NCBI GenBank assembly: GCA_031401675.1
Contig: JANNRR010000162.1
Span: 1 to 48,964, forward strand
Length of the DNA stretch: 48,964 nt
Direction: 5' to 3'
From: JANNRR01 sp031401675
GTDB lineage: Bacteria; Pseudomonadota; Alphaproteobacteria; Rhodobacterales; Rhodobacteraceae
Part shown: positions 8,482-17,357 of the stretch, in pieces
How the letters are laid out: every line of letters begins with the position of its first letter
Numbering within the stretch: position 1 is the stretch's first letter
The notes under the pieces: generated by a model
Told to the model about the DNA's origin: nothing
Seen by the model: the letters and a program-made list of their open reading frames with translations, nothing else
Databases searched by the model: none
Made by a program: the position numbers and the translations under genes

Positions 8482-9072
8482 TTATGGGTTTGCCTCAAGT
8501 TCCTTGTCGGGCGTCGAAAGCAGCAGGTATTCGCCGTTGCCTCGGCGTACCAGCGCAAAATCCGATGCCTGATCGGGAGCATAGGCCAGATCGTCGGCCT
8601 TTGCGATAGCCAGTCGCAAATTTTCGCGAATCTCGTCTGAACGGCCACTGTCCAGAGCAAAGGCGTTGCGGAACACTTCGCGGGCTTCCTGCACCTTGCC
8701 CTGTTCCATCAGCACGACGCCCAGGTTGTTCATCGCAGGCACGAAGCTTTGATCGACTTCAAGGGCCTGGCGCAGCCGGGTTTCGGCCTGGCCCAGCCGG
8801 CCGAGCCGCAGGTTGGCCGAGCCGATTGCCGACAGCACATCCACTGTCGCCCCTTCTTCCGATGCTGCCCGGTAATAGGCTTTCAGCGCCAGTTCATACT
8901 CGCCGGCGGCCATCAGCCGATGCCCGACAATCAGTCCGTCTACGGCATCGCGGGTCGTCGGGTGACCATCAGGCGCGTAGGGGCCCCGGTCAGAACCCGA
9001 AAGGCCGCCGGTCTGTTGACAGGCGGCCAGCAGGAACAGCAGGGTGATCGACGCACGTCTGCGTGACCTCAT
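8482..9072 (-). CDS. tadD: TPR-repeat lipoprotein, TadD-like (first copy)
   Basis: A 196-residue protein with a short signal peptide and lipobox LLAAC (Cys18), then three or so TPR units, including AETRLRQALEVDQSFVPAMN and an NLGVVLMEQGKVQEAREVF unit. It starts four bases after the tadC stop and 47 bases before the second TPR lipoprotein, so all are one operon. The expected role is a secretin-associated outer membrane lipoprotein of the Flp pilus machine. It is shorter than its neighbour and shares only the TPR pattern with it. Confidence 0.85.
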   Translation of the reverse strand: MRSRRRASITLLFLLAACQQTGGLSGSDRGPYAPDGHPTTRDAVDGLIVGHRLMAAGEYELALKAYYRAASEEGATVDVLSAIGSANLRLGRLGQAETRLRQALEVDQSFVPAMNNLGVVLMEQGKVQEAREVFRNAFALDSGRSDEIRENLRLAIAKADDLAYAPDQASDFALVRRGNGEYLLLSTPDKELEANP

Positions 9073-9076
9073 CCGG

Positions 9077-10069
9077 TCAAAGGCCGGACATTTTGGACAA
9101 GACGGTGCTGATTTCGTACACGGACGGTCCTATCATGATGAGCAGCAGCGGCGGCACTGTGAACATCATGGTACAGAGTGTCAGCTTGGTGGGCAACTTG
9201 TTTGCCTTTTCCTCGGCCCGCATCACGCGCTTGTCACGCATTTCCGAGGCATAGACCCGCAGCGCCTCGGCGATCGAGGTGCCGAACGTGGCCGACTGGA
9301 TCAGAACGGTCACAAACGACGAAACGTCCGCCACCCCGGCCCGTTCCGACATGTCGCGCAGCACCGTGGTGCGGTCCTTGCCGGCCTTGGTCTCGTTCGA
9401 CACCATCTCATACTCATCGGCCAGCGCCGGGAAGCCGGCGCGGATCTCGCGCGACACCCGCAGGATCGACTGGTCCAGCGACTGCCCCGCCTCGACGCAG
9501 ACCAGCATCATGTCCAGTGCATCGGGAAAACCGTTGATGATTTCCTGCTGGCGCGACTGGCGGCGACGCTCCACCCAGTATTTCGGCAGGTAATAGCCAA
9601 CGGCACCCGGCCCGACCACCGACATCGCCATCTTGACCGGGCTGACCGCTTCGCCGTTGTTGGTCAGGATGGTATAGGCCACCCCCAGGATCAGCGCGGT
9701 GATGCCCAGCACGAACTGCGCCGCATGAAAGGTCCGCACCGAGTCCTTCGAATTGTAGCCGGCCTGCAGCATTTTCAGCCGGGCCGAAGACAGTTCTTCG
9801 GCATTCTGCGGCTCCAGGAACGTGGCGAACTTGTTCAGCTTGTCGTTCTTGATGCCGGTGCGCAGCTTGCGTTTTGGTTCGTCTTTGCTGGGCAACCCCT
9901 TGCCGGGCATGCCGACCTGATCGCGGAACTTGTCCATCGGATCAAAGCGCTTTTTCAGCAGCACCGGCAGCGTGACCAGCACAAGGATCAGCCCCAGGCC
10001 GAACACCGCGATCAGCGGCCCGAGGGCGCCGAAAGTTCCAACAAGGAAATCGTTGATCTGGCTAAGCAT
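9077..10069 (-). CDS. tadC: Flp pilus platform protein TadC (type II secretion F family)
   Basis: A 330-residue inner membrane protein with an N-terminal hydrophobic segment, a cytoplasmic T2SSF domain (from about MLQAGYNSKDSV to the ADVSSFVTVLIQSATFGTSIAEAL region, split here by a central membrane part) and a C-terminal membrane helix (PPLLLIMIGP). Together with TadB it forms the inner-membrane platform on which the CpaF ATPase acts. It starts 14 bases after tadB and stops four bases before the first TPR lipoprotein gene. Confidence 0.93.
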   Translation of the reverse strand: MLSQINDFLVGTFGALGPLIAVFGLGLILVLVTLPVLLKKRFDPMDKFRDQVGMPGKGLPSKDEPKRKLRTGIKNDKLNKFATFLEPQNAEELSSARLKMLQAGYNSKDSVRTFHAAQFVLGITALILGVAYTILTNNGEAVSPVKMAMSVVGPGAVGYYLPKYWVERRRQSRQQEIINGFPDALDMMLVCVEAGQSLDQSILRVSREIRAGFPALADEYEMVSNETKAGKDRTTVLRDMSERAGVADVSSFVTVLIQSATFGTSIAEALRVYASEMRDKRVMRAEEKANKLPTKLTLCTMMFTVPPLLLIMIGPSVYEISTVLSKMSGL

Positions 10070-10083
10070 TCGCAGGTCCTACT

Positions 10084-11052
10084 CTATACCTTGATGTTGA
10101 CCATCATCCGCATGATGATGATGTTCAGCACCAGCATGACGGCAACGACCAGCGCGGCCGGGATGAAGGCCGAGGTTTTCTGCACCTCGTCGTAATAGTC
10201 CGGCTTGACCAGAAAGATCATCAACAGCACGCCCAGCGGAAAAACCGACAGGAACATGCCCGACCACTTCGCCTCGCCGGTGATCGCCTTGACCCGGCGA
10301 AACAGCCGGAAGCGGGCACGGATCACCTTGGCCAGCCCGTCAAGGATTTCGGCCAGGTTGCCGCCGGATTGCTGCTGAATGGTTACGGCCACGGCCAGGA
10401 AGCGCAAATCCTGCATGTCCATCCGTTCGGCCAGCGCCTTCAATGAGGTGCTGATCTCGCCGCCATAGGCGGTCTCGTCCGAGATGACGCCAAACTCGGT
10501 GCCAAGCGGGTCGGCGACCTCCTTGGCGACGATGTTGATTGCCGAAGTGAACGGGTGACCGACGCGCAGCGACCGCACCATCAGTTCCACCGCATCGGGC
10601 AGCTGTTCCTCCATCAGCGACAGCCGCTTCTTGGCTTTCTTGTTCACCCACATGTAGACAGCGCCGATGCCCATCGCGATCGACACCAGAATCCGGACCG
10701 GCAGCGACGCCTCGGTGCCGACGGTCAGGCCCAGGAAGCTGATCACCGTCAACAGTCCCATGATCCCGATCAATGCCTTGGGCGAAAAGGCGATGTTGGC
10801 CTTTTGCGCCTTCGACGACAGGATCGAATACAGCGGGATCTTGCGCGACTTCATGTGCTGGGACATTTCCTTGCGGAGTTGTTCCAGCACCTGTTCGCGG
10901 GTGCCGCCCTTTTCCAGCATGTGCAGGCGGCGGTTGACCTTGTTGTTCAGGCTGATCGATTTGCCGAAAACGGTCAGATAGATGCCTTCGACCAGCATCA
11001 GCACGCCGAAGAAGATCAGGCCATAGATCAGCGGGGCGGCGGAAATTTCCAT
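10084..11052 (-). CDS. tadB: Flp pilus platform protein TadB (type II secretion F family)
   Basis: A 322-residue inner membrane protein with hydrophobic segments at the N-terminus, around residues 95-130 and at the C-terminus, and a T2SSF domain (LPDAVELMVRSLRVGHPF through IQQQSGGNLAEILDGLA). It partners TadC as the polytopic platform of the Tad machine. The gene begins nine bases after cpaF and ends 14 bases before tadC, a tightly packed operon. Confidence 0.93.
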   Translation of the reverse strand: MEISAAPLIYGLIFFGVLMLVEGIYLTVFGKSISLNNKVNRRLHMLEKGGTREQVLEQLRKEMSQHMKSRKIPLYSILSSKAQKANIAFSPKALIGIMGLLTVISFLGLTVGTEASLPVRILVSIAMGIGAVYMWVNKKAKKRLSLMEEQLPDAVELMVRSLRVGHPFTSAINIVAKEVADPLGTEFGVISDETAYGGEISTSLKALAERMDMQDLRFLAVAVTIQQQSGGNLAEILDGLAKVIRARFRLFRRVKAITGEAKWSGMFLSVFPLGVLLMIFLVKPDYYDEVQKTSAFIPAALVVAVMLVLNIIIMRMMVNIKV

Positions 11053-11061
11053 GTCATTCCC

Positions 11062-12501
11062 CTAGATGATCGGCTCGTAGATGCCGGCGGGCAGATCATA
11101 GCCCCATTGTTTGAACCGGTCGGAATAATGCGACCGCACGCCGGTGGCATTGAAGCGGCCGATGATCTTGCCATCAGGCTGCATGCCCAGGCGTTCATAG
11201 CGGAACACCTCCTGCATAGAGATCACGTCGCCTTCCATGCCGGTGATTTCGGTGATTGATACCATGCGGCGCGAACCGTCCTGCAGGCGCGACGCCTGCA
11301 CGATCAGGTTGACCGCGGCGGCGATCTGGGCCCGAACTGCTTTGATCGGCATTTCGATTCCGGCCATTGCGATCATGTTTTCCAGACGGCTTACGCCATC
11401 GCGGGCGGAGTTGGCGTGGATCGTGGTCATCGAACCGTCGTGGCCGGTGTTCATCGCCTGCAACATGTCGATCACCTCCTCACCCCGGGTTTCGCCGACG
11501 ATAATCCGGTCAGGGCGCATCCGCAGGGCGTTGCGCAGGCAGTCGCGCTGTGTCACCGCGCCCTTGCCTTCGACGTTGGCGGGGCGGCTTTCCATCCGGC
11601 CGACATGAAGCTGCTGCAGCTGAAGTTCCGCCGTATCCTCGATGGTCAGGATGCGCTCGGAGTTGTCAATAAACGATGAAAGCGCGTTCAGCGTGGTGGT
11701 TTTCCCTGAACCGGTACCGCCCGACACGATGATGTTCAGGCGGGTGGCAACGGCGGCTTGCAGATAGGCCGCCATCTCCTCGGTAAAGGCACCGAACTTG
11801 ACCAGATCGGCGATGCCAAGCTTGTCCTTCTTGAATTTCCGGATGGATACCAGCGATCCGTCCACCGCAATCGGCGGCACCATGGCGTTGAAGCGGCTGC
11901 CGTCCGACAGACGGGCGTCGACGTAGGGGTTGCTTTCGTCGACCCGGCGGCCCACCGCCGACACGATCTTGTCGATGATCCGCAGCAGGTGCTTTTCATC
12001 CTTGAAGGTGATGTCGGTCAGTTCCAGCTTGCCGCCACGCTCGACAAAGATCCGGCGCGGACCATTGACCAGAATATCGTTGATCGTCTGATCCTTCAGC
12101 AAAGGTTCCAGCGGGCCCAGGCCCATGACCTCGTCATACAGCTCCTGATACAGGCCCAGCCGGTCGTCCTTGTTCAGGACGATGTTCATTTCTTCCAGCG
12201 CCTCGGACGAGATCGACACGATTTCGGCCCGCAGATCAGCCTCGGCGGCATGTTCCAGAGCGGCCAGGTTCAGACTGTCCAGCAGGCGCTTGTGCAGTTC
12301 CAGCCGGATTTCGGCCAGCCGGTCCTTGCGCTTCTTTTCCTTGTCGGCCGCCGCAGGCTGCGCCGCCGCATTGGCCATGACCTGCGGACCGCGCTGCATC
12401 AACGCGCTGGCCGGTGCCTTGGCACCTTCCTGCGCGGCAGCTTCCGGCGCAAGTGCCGTTGCCTTGTCAAGCGGGCCGGGCTTCTTGAAACGCGCGAACA
12501 T
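11062..12501 (-). CDS. cpaF: Flp pilus assembly ATPase CpaF/TadA
   Basis: A 479-residue secretion ATPase of the VirB11/PulE superfamily. Walker A is GGTGSGKT at residues 261-268, the Walker B region is RIIVGETRGEE, and NTGHDGSMTTIHANS is the histidine-box segment. An Ala/Lys-rich, low-complexity N-terminal tail of about 60 residues precedes the conserved N-terminal domain. It powers pilin polymerisation at the cytoplasmic face of the inner membrane. It lies between cpaE (27-base gap) and tadB (nine-base gap). Confidence 0.96.
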   Translation of the reverse strand: MFARFKKPGPLDKATALAPEAAAQEGAKAPASALMQRGPQVMANAAAQPAAADKEKKRKDRLAEIRLELHKRLLDSLNLAALEHAAEADLRAEIVSISSEALEEMNIVLNKDDRLGLYQELYDEVMGLGPLEPLLKDQTINDILVNGPRRIFVERGGKLELTDITFKDEKHLLRIIDKIVSAVGRRVDESNPYVDARLSDGSRFNAMVPPIAVDGSLVSIRKFKKDKLGIADLVKFGAFTEEMAAYLQAAVATRLNIIVSGGTGSGKTTTLNALSSFIDNSERILTIEDTAELQLQQLHVGRMESRPANVEGKGAVTQRDCLRNALRMRPDRIIVGETRGEEVIDMLQAMNTGHDGSMTTIHANSARDGVSRLENMIAMAGIEMPIKAVRAQIAAAVNLIVQASRLQDGSRRMVSITEITGMEGDVISMQEVFRYERLGMQPDGKIIGRFNATGVRSHYSDRFKQWGYDLPAGIYEPII

Positions 12502-12528
12502 CGGGTATCCTTTCCACTGACCTCAGGG

Positions 12529-13788
12529 TCAGGCCTTGGCGGCCTCGACCGCCTTGTTCAACTCATAGACCGATTTGGCCAGCTTCAGAATCTCGCGCCG
12601 CAGCGGGTTCTTGGCGGCGCTTTCGGCCAGCGGATGCCCGTGGTCGTTCGCTTGCGTCACCTGATGACCGCCATCGGGCAGGAACACCTCGATATCGATG
12701 TCCAGGCTCTCGGCCAGCCGCTTGGCGCGGGATTTCCCCGACAGATCGGTGAAACGCGGCGCATGGTTCAGCACGAACCGCAATTTTTCAAACGGCAGTT
12801 CCTCGGACTTCAGCGCGCGGATCATCCGCAGCGCGTTCTGCGCCGACCGCATGTCCAGCTCCAGCACCGCGAAATAGACATGCGCCGCCTGCAGCACGGT
12901 TTCGGTCCAGCTGACCACCGTTGTCGGCATGTCGATCACCACGAAGTCGAAGTTGGCATGCGCCAGTTGGATCAACTTGGCGATGTCGTCTGCCGTCACG
13001 ATATCCAGCGGCAGCATCTCGGACGGTGCGGTAAGCACGTGCAGCTTGTCGTTGAACGGCACCAGCGCCTGCATGAAGACCAGGCTGTCAGCGCCTGCGG
13101 TATCCGACAACAGCTCATACACCGCCTCACGCCGCGGCAGGTCCAGATAGGTTGACGCCGAGCCGAACTGGAAGTCGAAATCCAGCAGGCAGACGCGCGG
13201 GGCATCCACCTTGGACATCGTCGCCAGTTCCCACGCCAGGTTCACCGCAAAGGTCGAGGCACCGGCGCCGCCGGCCAGACCATGCACCGGCAGAATGACG
13301 CCGTCCTTGTTGTTGGTCGGCTTCAGCGTGGTCACCGGCCCGTCGTCGGCAGACACCACGGTAAGCGCGGCGGCGGGCGCAGGCGCGCGCATCCGCTCGA
13401 TCGCCTCGTGCAGGGCCCCCTCGGGCAGCGGATAGGGCACGAAGTCATCGGCCCCCAGCCGCAACAGCTGATGCAGCGCAATCGGGCTGACCTCTTCGGC
13501 GATCAGGATAACCTTGATCTGGTTTTCCTTGGCCGTCTTGATCAGATCGGTGATTCGGGCCAGGTTGACCTCATCCTCGTCGTCGACGGCGATCGCCACG
13601 AACTCCAGCGCCTGCGCCTCCGGCTGGCGCAGGAACACCGCCGCGTCATTGAACGACAGGTCGCCCCAGCTTTCGCCAAGCTCGGCCTCCATATCCTCGA
13701 TCAACAGGTCGAAATTCTGCACATCGCGCGAAATCGTGCACGCGAGGATCGGTGCGGCTTCGGGTTGGAGTGCTGCCATGCTCGTCAT
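12529..13788 (-). CDS. cpaE: Flp pilus localisation ATPase CpaE/TadZ
   Basis: A 419-residue protein with a receiver-like N-terminal domain (about residues 14-135) and a MinD/ParA-type ATPase domain. The deviant Walker A reads GLAGGAGAST at about 170-179; the lysine expected in KGGxGK is absent. Later motifs are LLDFDFQFGSA and DFVVIDMP. TadZ proteins place the pilus machine, often at a pole. The ATG at 13788 is preceded by GGAAGGACTTGAGG; the frame runs 33 codons further upstream without conserved sequence. It is the first gene of the cpaE-cpaF-tadBC block. Confidence 0.88.
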   Translation of the reverse strand: MTSMAALQPEAAPILACTISRDVQNFDLLIEDMEAELGESWGDLSFNDAAVFLRQPEAQALEFVAIAVDDEDEVNLARITDLIKTAKENQIKVILIAEEVSPIALHQLLRLGADDFVPYPLPEGALHEAIERMRAPAPAAALTVVSADDGPVTTLKPTNNKDGVILPVHGLAGGAGASTFAVNLAWELATMSKVDAPRVCLLDFDFQFGSASTYLDLPRREAVYELLSDTAGADSLVFMQALVPFNDKLHVLTAPSEMLPLDIVTADDIAKLIQLAHANFDFVVIDMPTTVVSWTETVLQAAHVYFAVLELDMRSAQNALRMIRALKSEELPFEKLRFVLNHAPRFTDLSGKSRAKRLAESLDIDIEVFLPDGGHQVTQANDHGHPLAESAAKNPLRREILKLAKSVYELNKAVEAAKA

Positions 13789-13954
13789 TGCCTCAAGTCC
13801 TTCCTTTGGTGGGCACAGGCTTTCATTCGGGATTGCCCCGGCTTCGAATTGCTTCTGGCCGCGGCATCCTGCCTTTTGCCCGCGCACGACTCAGCGCCGT
13901 GCGATTGCTCTCACCGTGCGAAACTCGTGTATAATCTTGGCAACATTGGGGCTA

Positions 13955-13978
13955 AAAAATCGTAATTATTCGATTTTT
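13955..13978. promoter_or_regulatory. AT-rich inverted repeat upstream of cpaE
   Basis: AAAAATCG and CGATTTTT flank an 8-base TAATTATT centre. It lies about 170 bases before the cpaE start and just upstream, on that strand, of a possible promoter. It could be a regulator operator or a weak bidirectional terminator; the sequence alone does not decide. Confidence 0.3.
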
Positions 13979-14039
13979 CAATACTGTTAACCCTCGGCAT
14001 CGGGATTGTTTGGCCGACAGGTCCCCAAAGTCGCATTTC

Positions 14040-14069
14040 AAACAAGAAACCGGGCCGCAAGCGGCCCGG
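14040..14069 (-). terminator. Intrinsic terminator after the OmpA-like lipoprotein gene
   Basis: A very stable GC stem, CCGGGCCG with CGGCCCGG around a four-base loop (14050-14069), is followed on the minus strand by TTTCTTGTTT. It lies 25 bases past the stop at 14094, separating the cpaB-cpaC-OmpA part of the locus from cpaE-cpaF-tadBC. Confidence 0.75.
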
Positions 14070-14093
14070 CAGATCAGATCTTGTTCGTTTCAG

Positions 14094-14747
14094 TTAATTG
14101 CTGCCGGTTTGCTGCAACTGGGCGCCGCTCTTTTCGACGGGCGACTGCGGTCTTGTGGCGCTTTCGACATATTCGCGGAAGATCACCTCGGCATATTTGC
14201 CGTTCAGCACCGCCGGGTGGTTCTGCATGAATCCCGACACTTCGGTAACGGTGCGGCGGTTGCGCCGTTCCTCGTTCTGGGTGACGACCAGCGGCTGGGT
14301 CTCGCCATAGGACACCAGCGCCTGCAGCCGTGACCGGCTGATCCCCTGACCAACCAGATAGTTCACCGCCGCCTGGGCGCGGCGCAGGCCAAGCGACTTG
14401 TTATAGCCGTTGCTGCCGACCAGATCGGTGTGACCATAGACACTGAACCGCAATTCGGGGAATTGCCGGATCCAGCTTGCCTGCCGCGACAGGGCGGCCG
14501 TCGCCTCGCCGTCAAGCTGCGACGAGTTGAAGGCAAAGTTGATGGTCGATGGCACTTCCGCCGCAAAGCGGTTGGCCAGATTGACGGCATAGTCGCGCTG
14601 GCCCGACATCACCAGGGTATTGTTCATCGTCGGGTTGCCGAAGTTGCCTTCGTCCAGTTCGGCGCCCGCTTCGTTGGTGCAGGACGCCAGGGCGGTCATC
14701 GCCGCCGCAATCAGCATGGTGCGCATGTGCAGGTGCATCATCGTCAC
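14094..14747 (-). CDS. OmpA-family lipoprotein of the tad locus
   Basis: A 217-residue protein with a lipoprotein signal ending in LASC (Cys23) and a C-terminal OmpA-like peptidoglycan-binding domain, seen in INFAFNSSQLDGEA, YGHTDLVGS and SLGLRRAQAAVNYLVGQGI. Such domains hold the outer membrane complex to the cell wall. Its ATG overlaps the stop of the secretin gene (ATGA, 14744-14747), so it is coupled to cpaC. By position it may play the part of the outer-membrane lipoprotein RcpB or CpaD of other Tad systems, but I see no clear similarity to either. Confidence 0.85.
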   Translation of the reverse strand: MTMMHLHMRTMLIAAAMTALASCTNEAGAELDEGNFGNPTMNNTLVMSGQRDYAVNLANRFAAEVPSTINFAFNSSQLDGEATAALSRQASWIRQFPELRFSVYGHTDLVGSNGYNKSLGLRRAQAAVNYLVGQGISRSRLQALVSYGETQPLVVTQNEERRNRRTVTEVSGFMQNHPAVLNGKYAEVIFREYVESATRPQSPVEKSGAQLQQTGSN

Positions 14748-16147
14748 TCCATCACATAGCCATAGGAACCGCCAAAGTCCTGCTTGGCCACTTCGCCGGC
14801 GGCCCCGCGCGGGCCGGTGCCCTTGGCGACCTTGCCGAACAGGAACAGCTCGCTTTCACTTGGCGGGCGAACCCGGTCGGTGGGCAGGGCATAGGCATCG
14901 CTGGTCGTCGGTGTTACCAGATGTGGTGTCACGATGATCACCAGCTCGCTCTGGTTGCGGCTGAAATCGGCACTGCGGAACAGGGCACCCAGGACCGGAA
15001 TGTCACCCAGCCACGGAACCTGACCGGTCAGGTCGGTGAAATCGTCCTGCAACAAACCAGCGATGGCGAAACTTTCGCCGTCGCGCATTTCCACCGTGGT
15101 CGAGGTTTCGCGCCGCTTGAAGGCGTTGACCGAAAAGCCGTTGTTCTGAACCGTTACCGTGGTGTCGATCCCGGACACGGCGGCGTTGATCTGCAGGTTG
15201 ATCAGATCACCGTCGACCACGACCGGGGTAAAGTTCAGCTCGACCCCGAATGGTTTGTATTCGATGGCCACCGAGCCGGAATTGTCCAGCACCGGGATCG
15301 GATACTCGCCACCAGCCAGAAACTTCGCTTCCTGCCCGGACAAGGCGGTCAGGTTGGGTTCGGCCAGCGTGCGCACCATGCCTTTGGATTCAAGCGCTTC
15401 CAGCAGCACTTCGAACTGCAGGCTGCCGGCGGCAAAGCCGATGGTCGCGGCACCTTCGGTCCCGGGGCTGACCTCGATCGACGTTCCCAGGCCGTTGGTT
15501 CCGGCCAGATAGGTGCCGGATTCGCCGGTTCCGTTGAACCGGCTGGACGATCCGCTGAAGGCCAGACTGGCCGACAGGTTCTTGGACACGGATCGCTGCA
15601 TTTCGGCGAACCGCACCTTCAGCATCACCTGTTGCGAGCCGCCGACCGTCATCAGGTTCGACACCCGTTCCGGGGCGTAGCGGCTGGCCAGGTCAAGCGC
15701 CCGGTCCAGCTTCGCGGTACTCGATACCGTGCCCGACAGCACGATGCCGTCATTGGCGGTACGCACCTCGATGGGCTCGTTCGGCAGGATCTGCTTCAGC
15801 CGTTCCTTGAATTCGGCAATGTCGGGGGTCACGTGCACATCGACACTGGTGATCAGGTTGCCATCCGCAGACAGCAACGTCAGCGTGGTACGCCCCGGTG
15901 CAATCCCCAGGACATAGATCGACTTGTCCGACAGGGTCGAGATATCGGCGATGCCGGGATTGGCAATCGACAGCTCGGCAAAGGGTTCGTCGCTTTCCAC
16001 CACGATGGCGCGGTTCATCGGCACGTTCAGCGTTGCCGGCGAAGATCCGTTCACGACGCGGAGGGTTTCGGAATGGGCCATCGGAATGGCCGTCATACTT
16101 GCGGCAAGGCCGATCAGGCCTGCCCGGAACAGCTTCGATAGATACAT
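14744..16147 (-). CDS. cpaC: Outer membrane secretin CpaC/RcpA
   Basis: A 467-residue type II/III-type secretin with a signal peptide (ending near AHS at about residue 26), an N-terminal pilus-secretin domain (TLNVPMNRAIVVESDEPFAE), a BON-like domain near residues 105-170 and a C-terminal secretin domain containing VGGSQQVMLKVRFAEM and GDIPVLGALFRS, with the typical LVIIVTPHLV ending. It forms the outer membrane channel through which the Flp pilus leaves. It is followed with ATGA overlap by the OmpA-like lipoprotein and preceded by cpaB across 204 bases that include a terminator. Confidence 0.93.
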   Translation of the reverse strand: MYLSKLFRAGLIGLAASMTAIPMAHSETLRVVNGSSPATLNVPMNRAIVVESDEPFAELSIANPGIADISTLSDKSIYVLGIAPGRTTLTLLSADGNLITSVDVHVTPDIAEFKERLKQILPNEPIEVRTANDGIVLSGTVSSTAKLDRALDLASRYAPERVSNLMTVGGSQQVMLKVRFAEMQRSVSKNLSASLAFSGSSSRFNGTGESGTYLAGTNGLGTSIEVSPGTEGAATIGFAAGSLQFEVLLEALESKGMVRTLAEPNLTALSGQEAKFLAGGEYPIPVLDNSGSVAIEYKPFGVELNFTPVVVDGDLINLQINAAVSGIDTTVTVQNNGFSVNAFKRRETSTTVEMRDGESFAIAGLLQDDFTDLTGQVPWLGDIPVLGALFRSADFSRNQSELVIIVTPHLVTPTTSDAYALPTDRVRPPSESELFLFGKVAKGTGPRGAAGEVAKQDFGGSYGYVME

Positions 16148-16301
16148 GTGATCCTGCCTCTCTGATCACGCCAATACCGGGTCTTTTCCGCCCGCTTTCG
16201 TGCACAATGCGTGAGTTGGGGATTTATTGCAAGAATCAACTGCTTAAAGCAGGTAGCTTATGTGGATAAGCCGCAACACCTTCATATTTGTTGCGCAAAT
16301 G

Positions 16302-16334
16302 CAAAGCGCGGCCCCCAGATACGGTGGGCCGCGC
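16302..16334 (-). terminator. Terminator between cpaB and cpaC
   Basis: A 9-bp perfect GC stem (GCGCGGCCC at 16306-16314 and GGGCCGCGC at 16326-16334) lies 18 bases after the cpaB stop, followed on the minus strand by TTTGCATTT. It implies that cpaC is at least partly expressed from its own promoter in 16148-16300. Confidence 0.65.
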
Positions 16335-16351
16335 CGCATGATTTCGTCGGG

Positions 16352-17194
16352 TCAGTTGGTGCAGGGGATCGCGATATCCGTCACTTCAGCGCCATTTCGT
16401 TCGCGGATCGTGCAGACTTTTGCCGCCTCGGCAGCTGTCACCTGCTCTTCGACGATGCCCAGCAACTGGTTCTGGTCGACCTGCACCGCCTCGGCAACAG
16501 TCTGATCCTCGGCCCCGACCAGTGACAGCGACAGCCGCCCCGAGGTGGTGGCCTGCGCCAGCGACGCGACCTGCTGCGGGCTCACCTCGACCGTCACGGT
16601 CTGGGCGATAGTCGCGGGGTTGGTCTGATCCTCGTCGGCCGACTGGTCGATGGCGATCAGCTTGACGCCGGTCTCGATCAGCTTGGTCAGGTCGCTGCCG
16701 TTGACGTCGCCGCTCCAGTAGATATCGACGGTATCGCCCGGCCGCAGGAACCCCGACACGCCCGAGGTCACGTCAACCTTGATCGCGAACGCGCGTTTGC
16801 CCTTGGACAGCCGCGAGGTGATGCCGGAATCCTCGCCGGGCTCGGTCACCTTGACCGCCAGCAGCGGCTCGAACTTTTCCATCGCCCGCACCACGGTGCG
16901 CGGTTTGGCGTTGTCTTCCGGAAACAGCACGGCCGCATCGGTGAACACGGTCTCGGGCAGCGCATTCTCGGGCCAGGCGATCAGCTGCACATCCTCCATC
17001 GTCAGCTCTTCGCCGTACTTCAGCGCGCGGTTGACGACGTAAACCTCGACCGTCGGCACCAGTTTCTGCCGGGCCTGCCGCTCCAGATCCAGCTGAGCCT
17101 GGGTCTTGCTGATGTAGCCTTGCGCCATATAGACGGCGAATCCTGCCAGCCCCAGGCCGAAGACCAGCACCAGTCCAAATACCATACGCATCAT
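16352..17194 (-). CDS. cpaB: Flp pilus assembly protein CpaB/RcpC
   Basis: A 280-residue periplasmic protein with one N-terminal membrane anchor (residues about 4-26, VFGLVLVFGLGLAGFAVYMA), a SAF domain (VVNRALKYGEELTMEDVQL near 54-72) and the conserved core TSGVSGFLRPGDTVDIYW. CpaB/RcpC supports the secretin and pilus stability. The gene stands between the pilin genes and cpaC. Two Cys occur only near the C-terminus (KVCTI, IPCTN) and may form a disulfide. Confidence 0.92.
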   Translation of the reverse strand: MMRMVFGLVLVFGLGLAGFAVYMAQGYISKTQAQLDLERQARQKLVPTVEVYVVNRALKYGEELTMEDVQLIAWPENALPETVFTDAAVLFPEDNAKPRTVVRAMEKFEPLLAVKVTEPGEDSGITSRLSKGKRAFAIKVDVTSGVSGFLRPGDTVDIYWSGDVNGSDLTKLIETGVKLIAIDQSADEDQTNPATIAQTVTVEVSPQQVASLAQATTSGRLSLSLVGAEDQTVAEAVQVDQNQLLGIVEEQVTAAEAAKVCTIRERNGAEVTDIAIPCTN

Positions 17195-17357
17195 CTATCC
17201 TCTTCTGCGTCACATCCGGGTCCGGCCCCCACGGGCAGACCATACGGGGGTTCTGATGCCGTGCAGTATCAAGAGGAATGGGGCAGGACCGTGGTCAAAC
17301 CGGGCCAAAGCAAAGGAATTTACGATTCTGGTAAACAGTGGCCGGCGATTGGTTCGC

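Larger units (their letters stand above)
13789..14093. other. Intergenic region upstream of cpaE
   Basis: About 300 bases without a gene. The part nearest cpaE is GC-rich. The middle (13920-13990) is strikingly AT-rich and carries an inverted repeat and a possible minus-strand -10 (TATACA, complement of 13929-13934) with a weak TTTTAG -35. The distal end holds the terminator of the OmpA-like gene. Confidence 0.45.
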
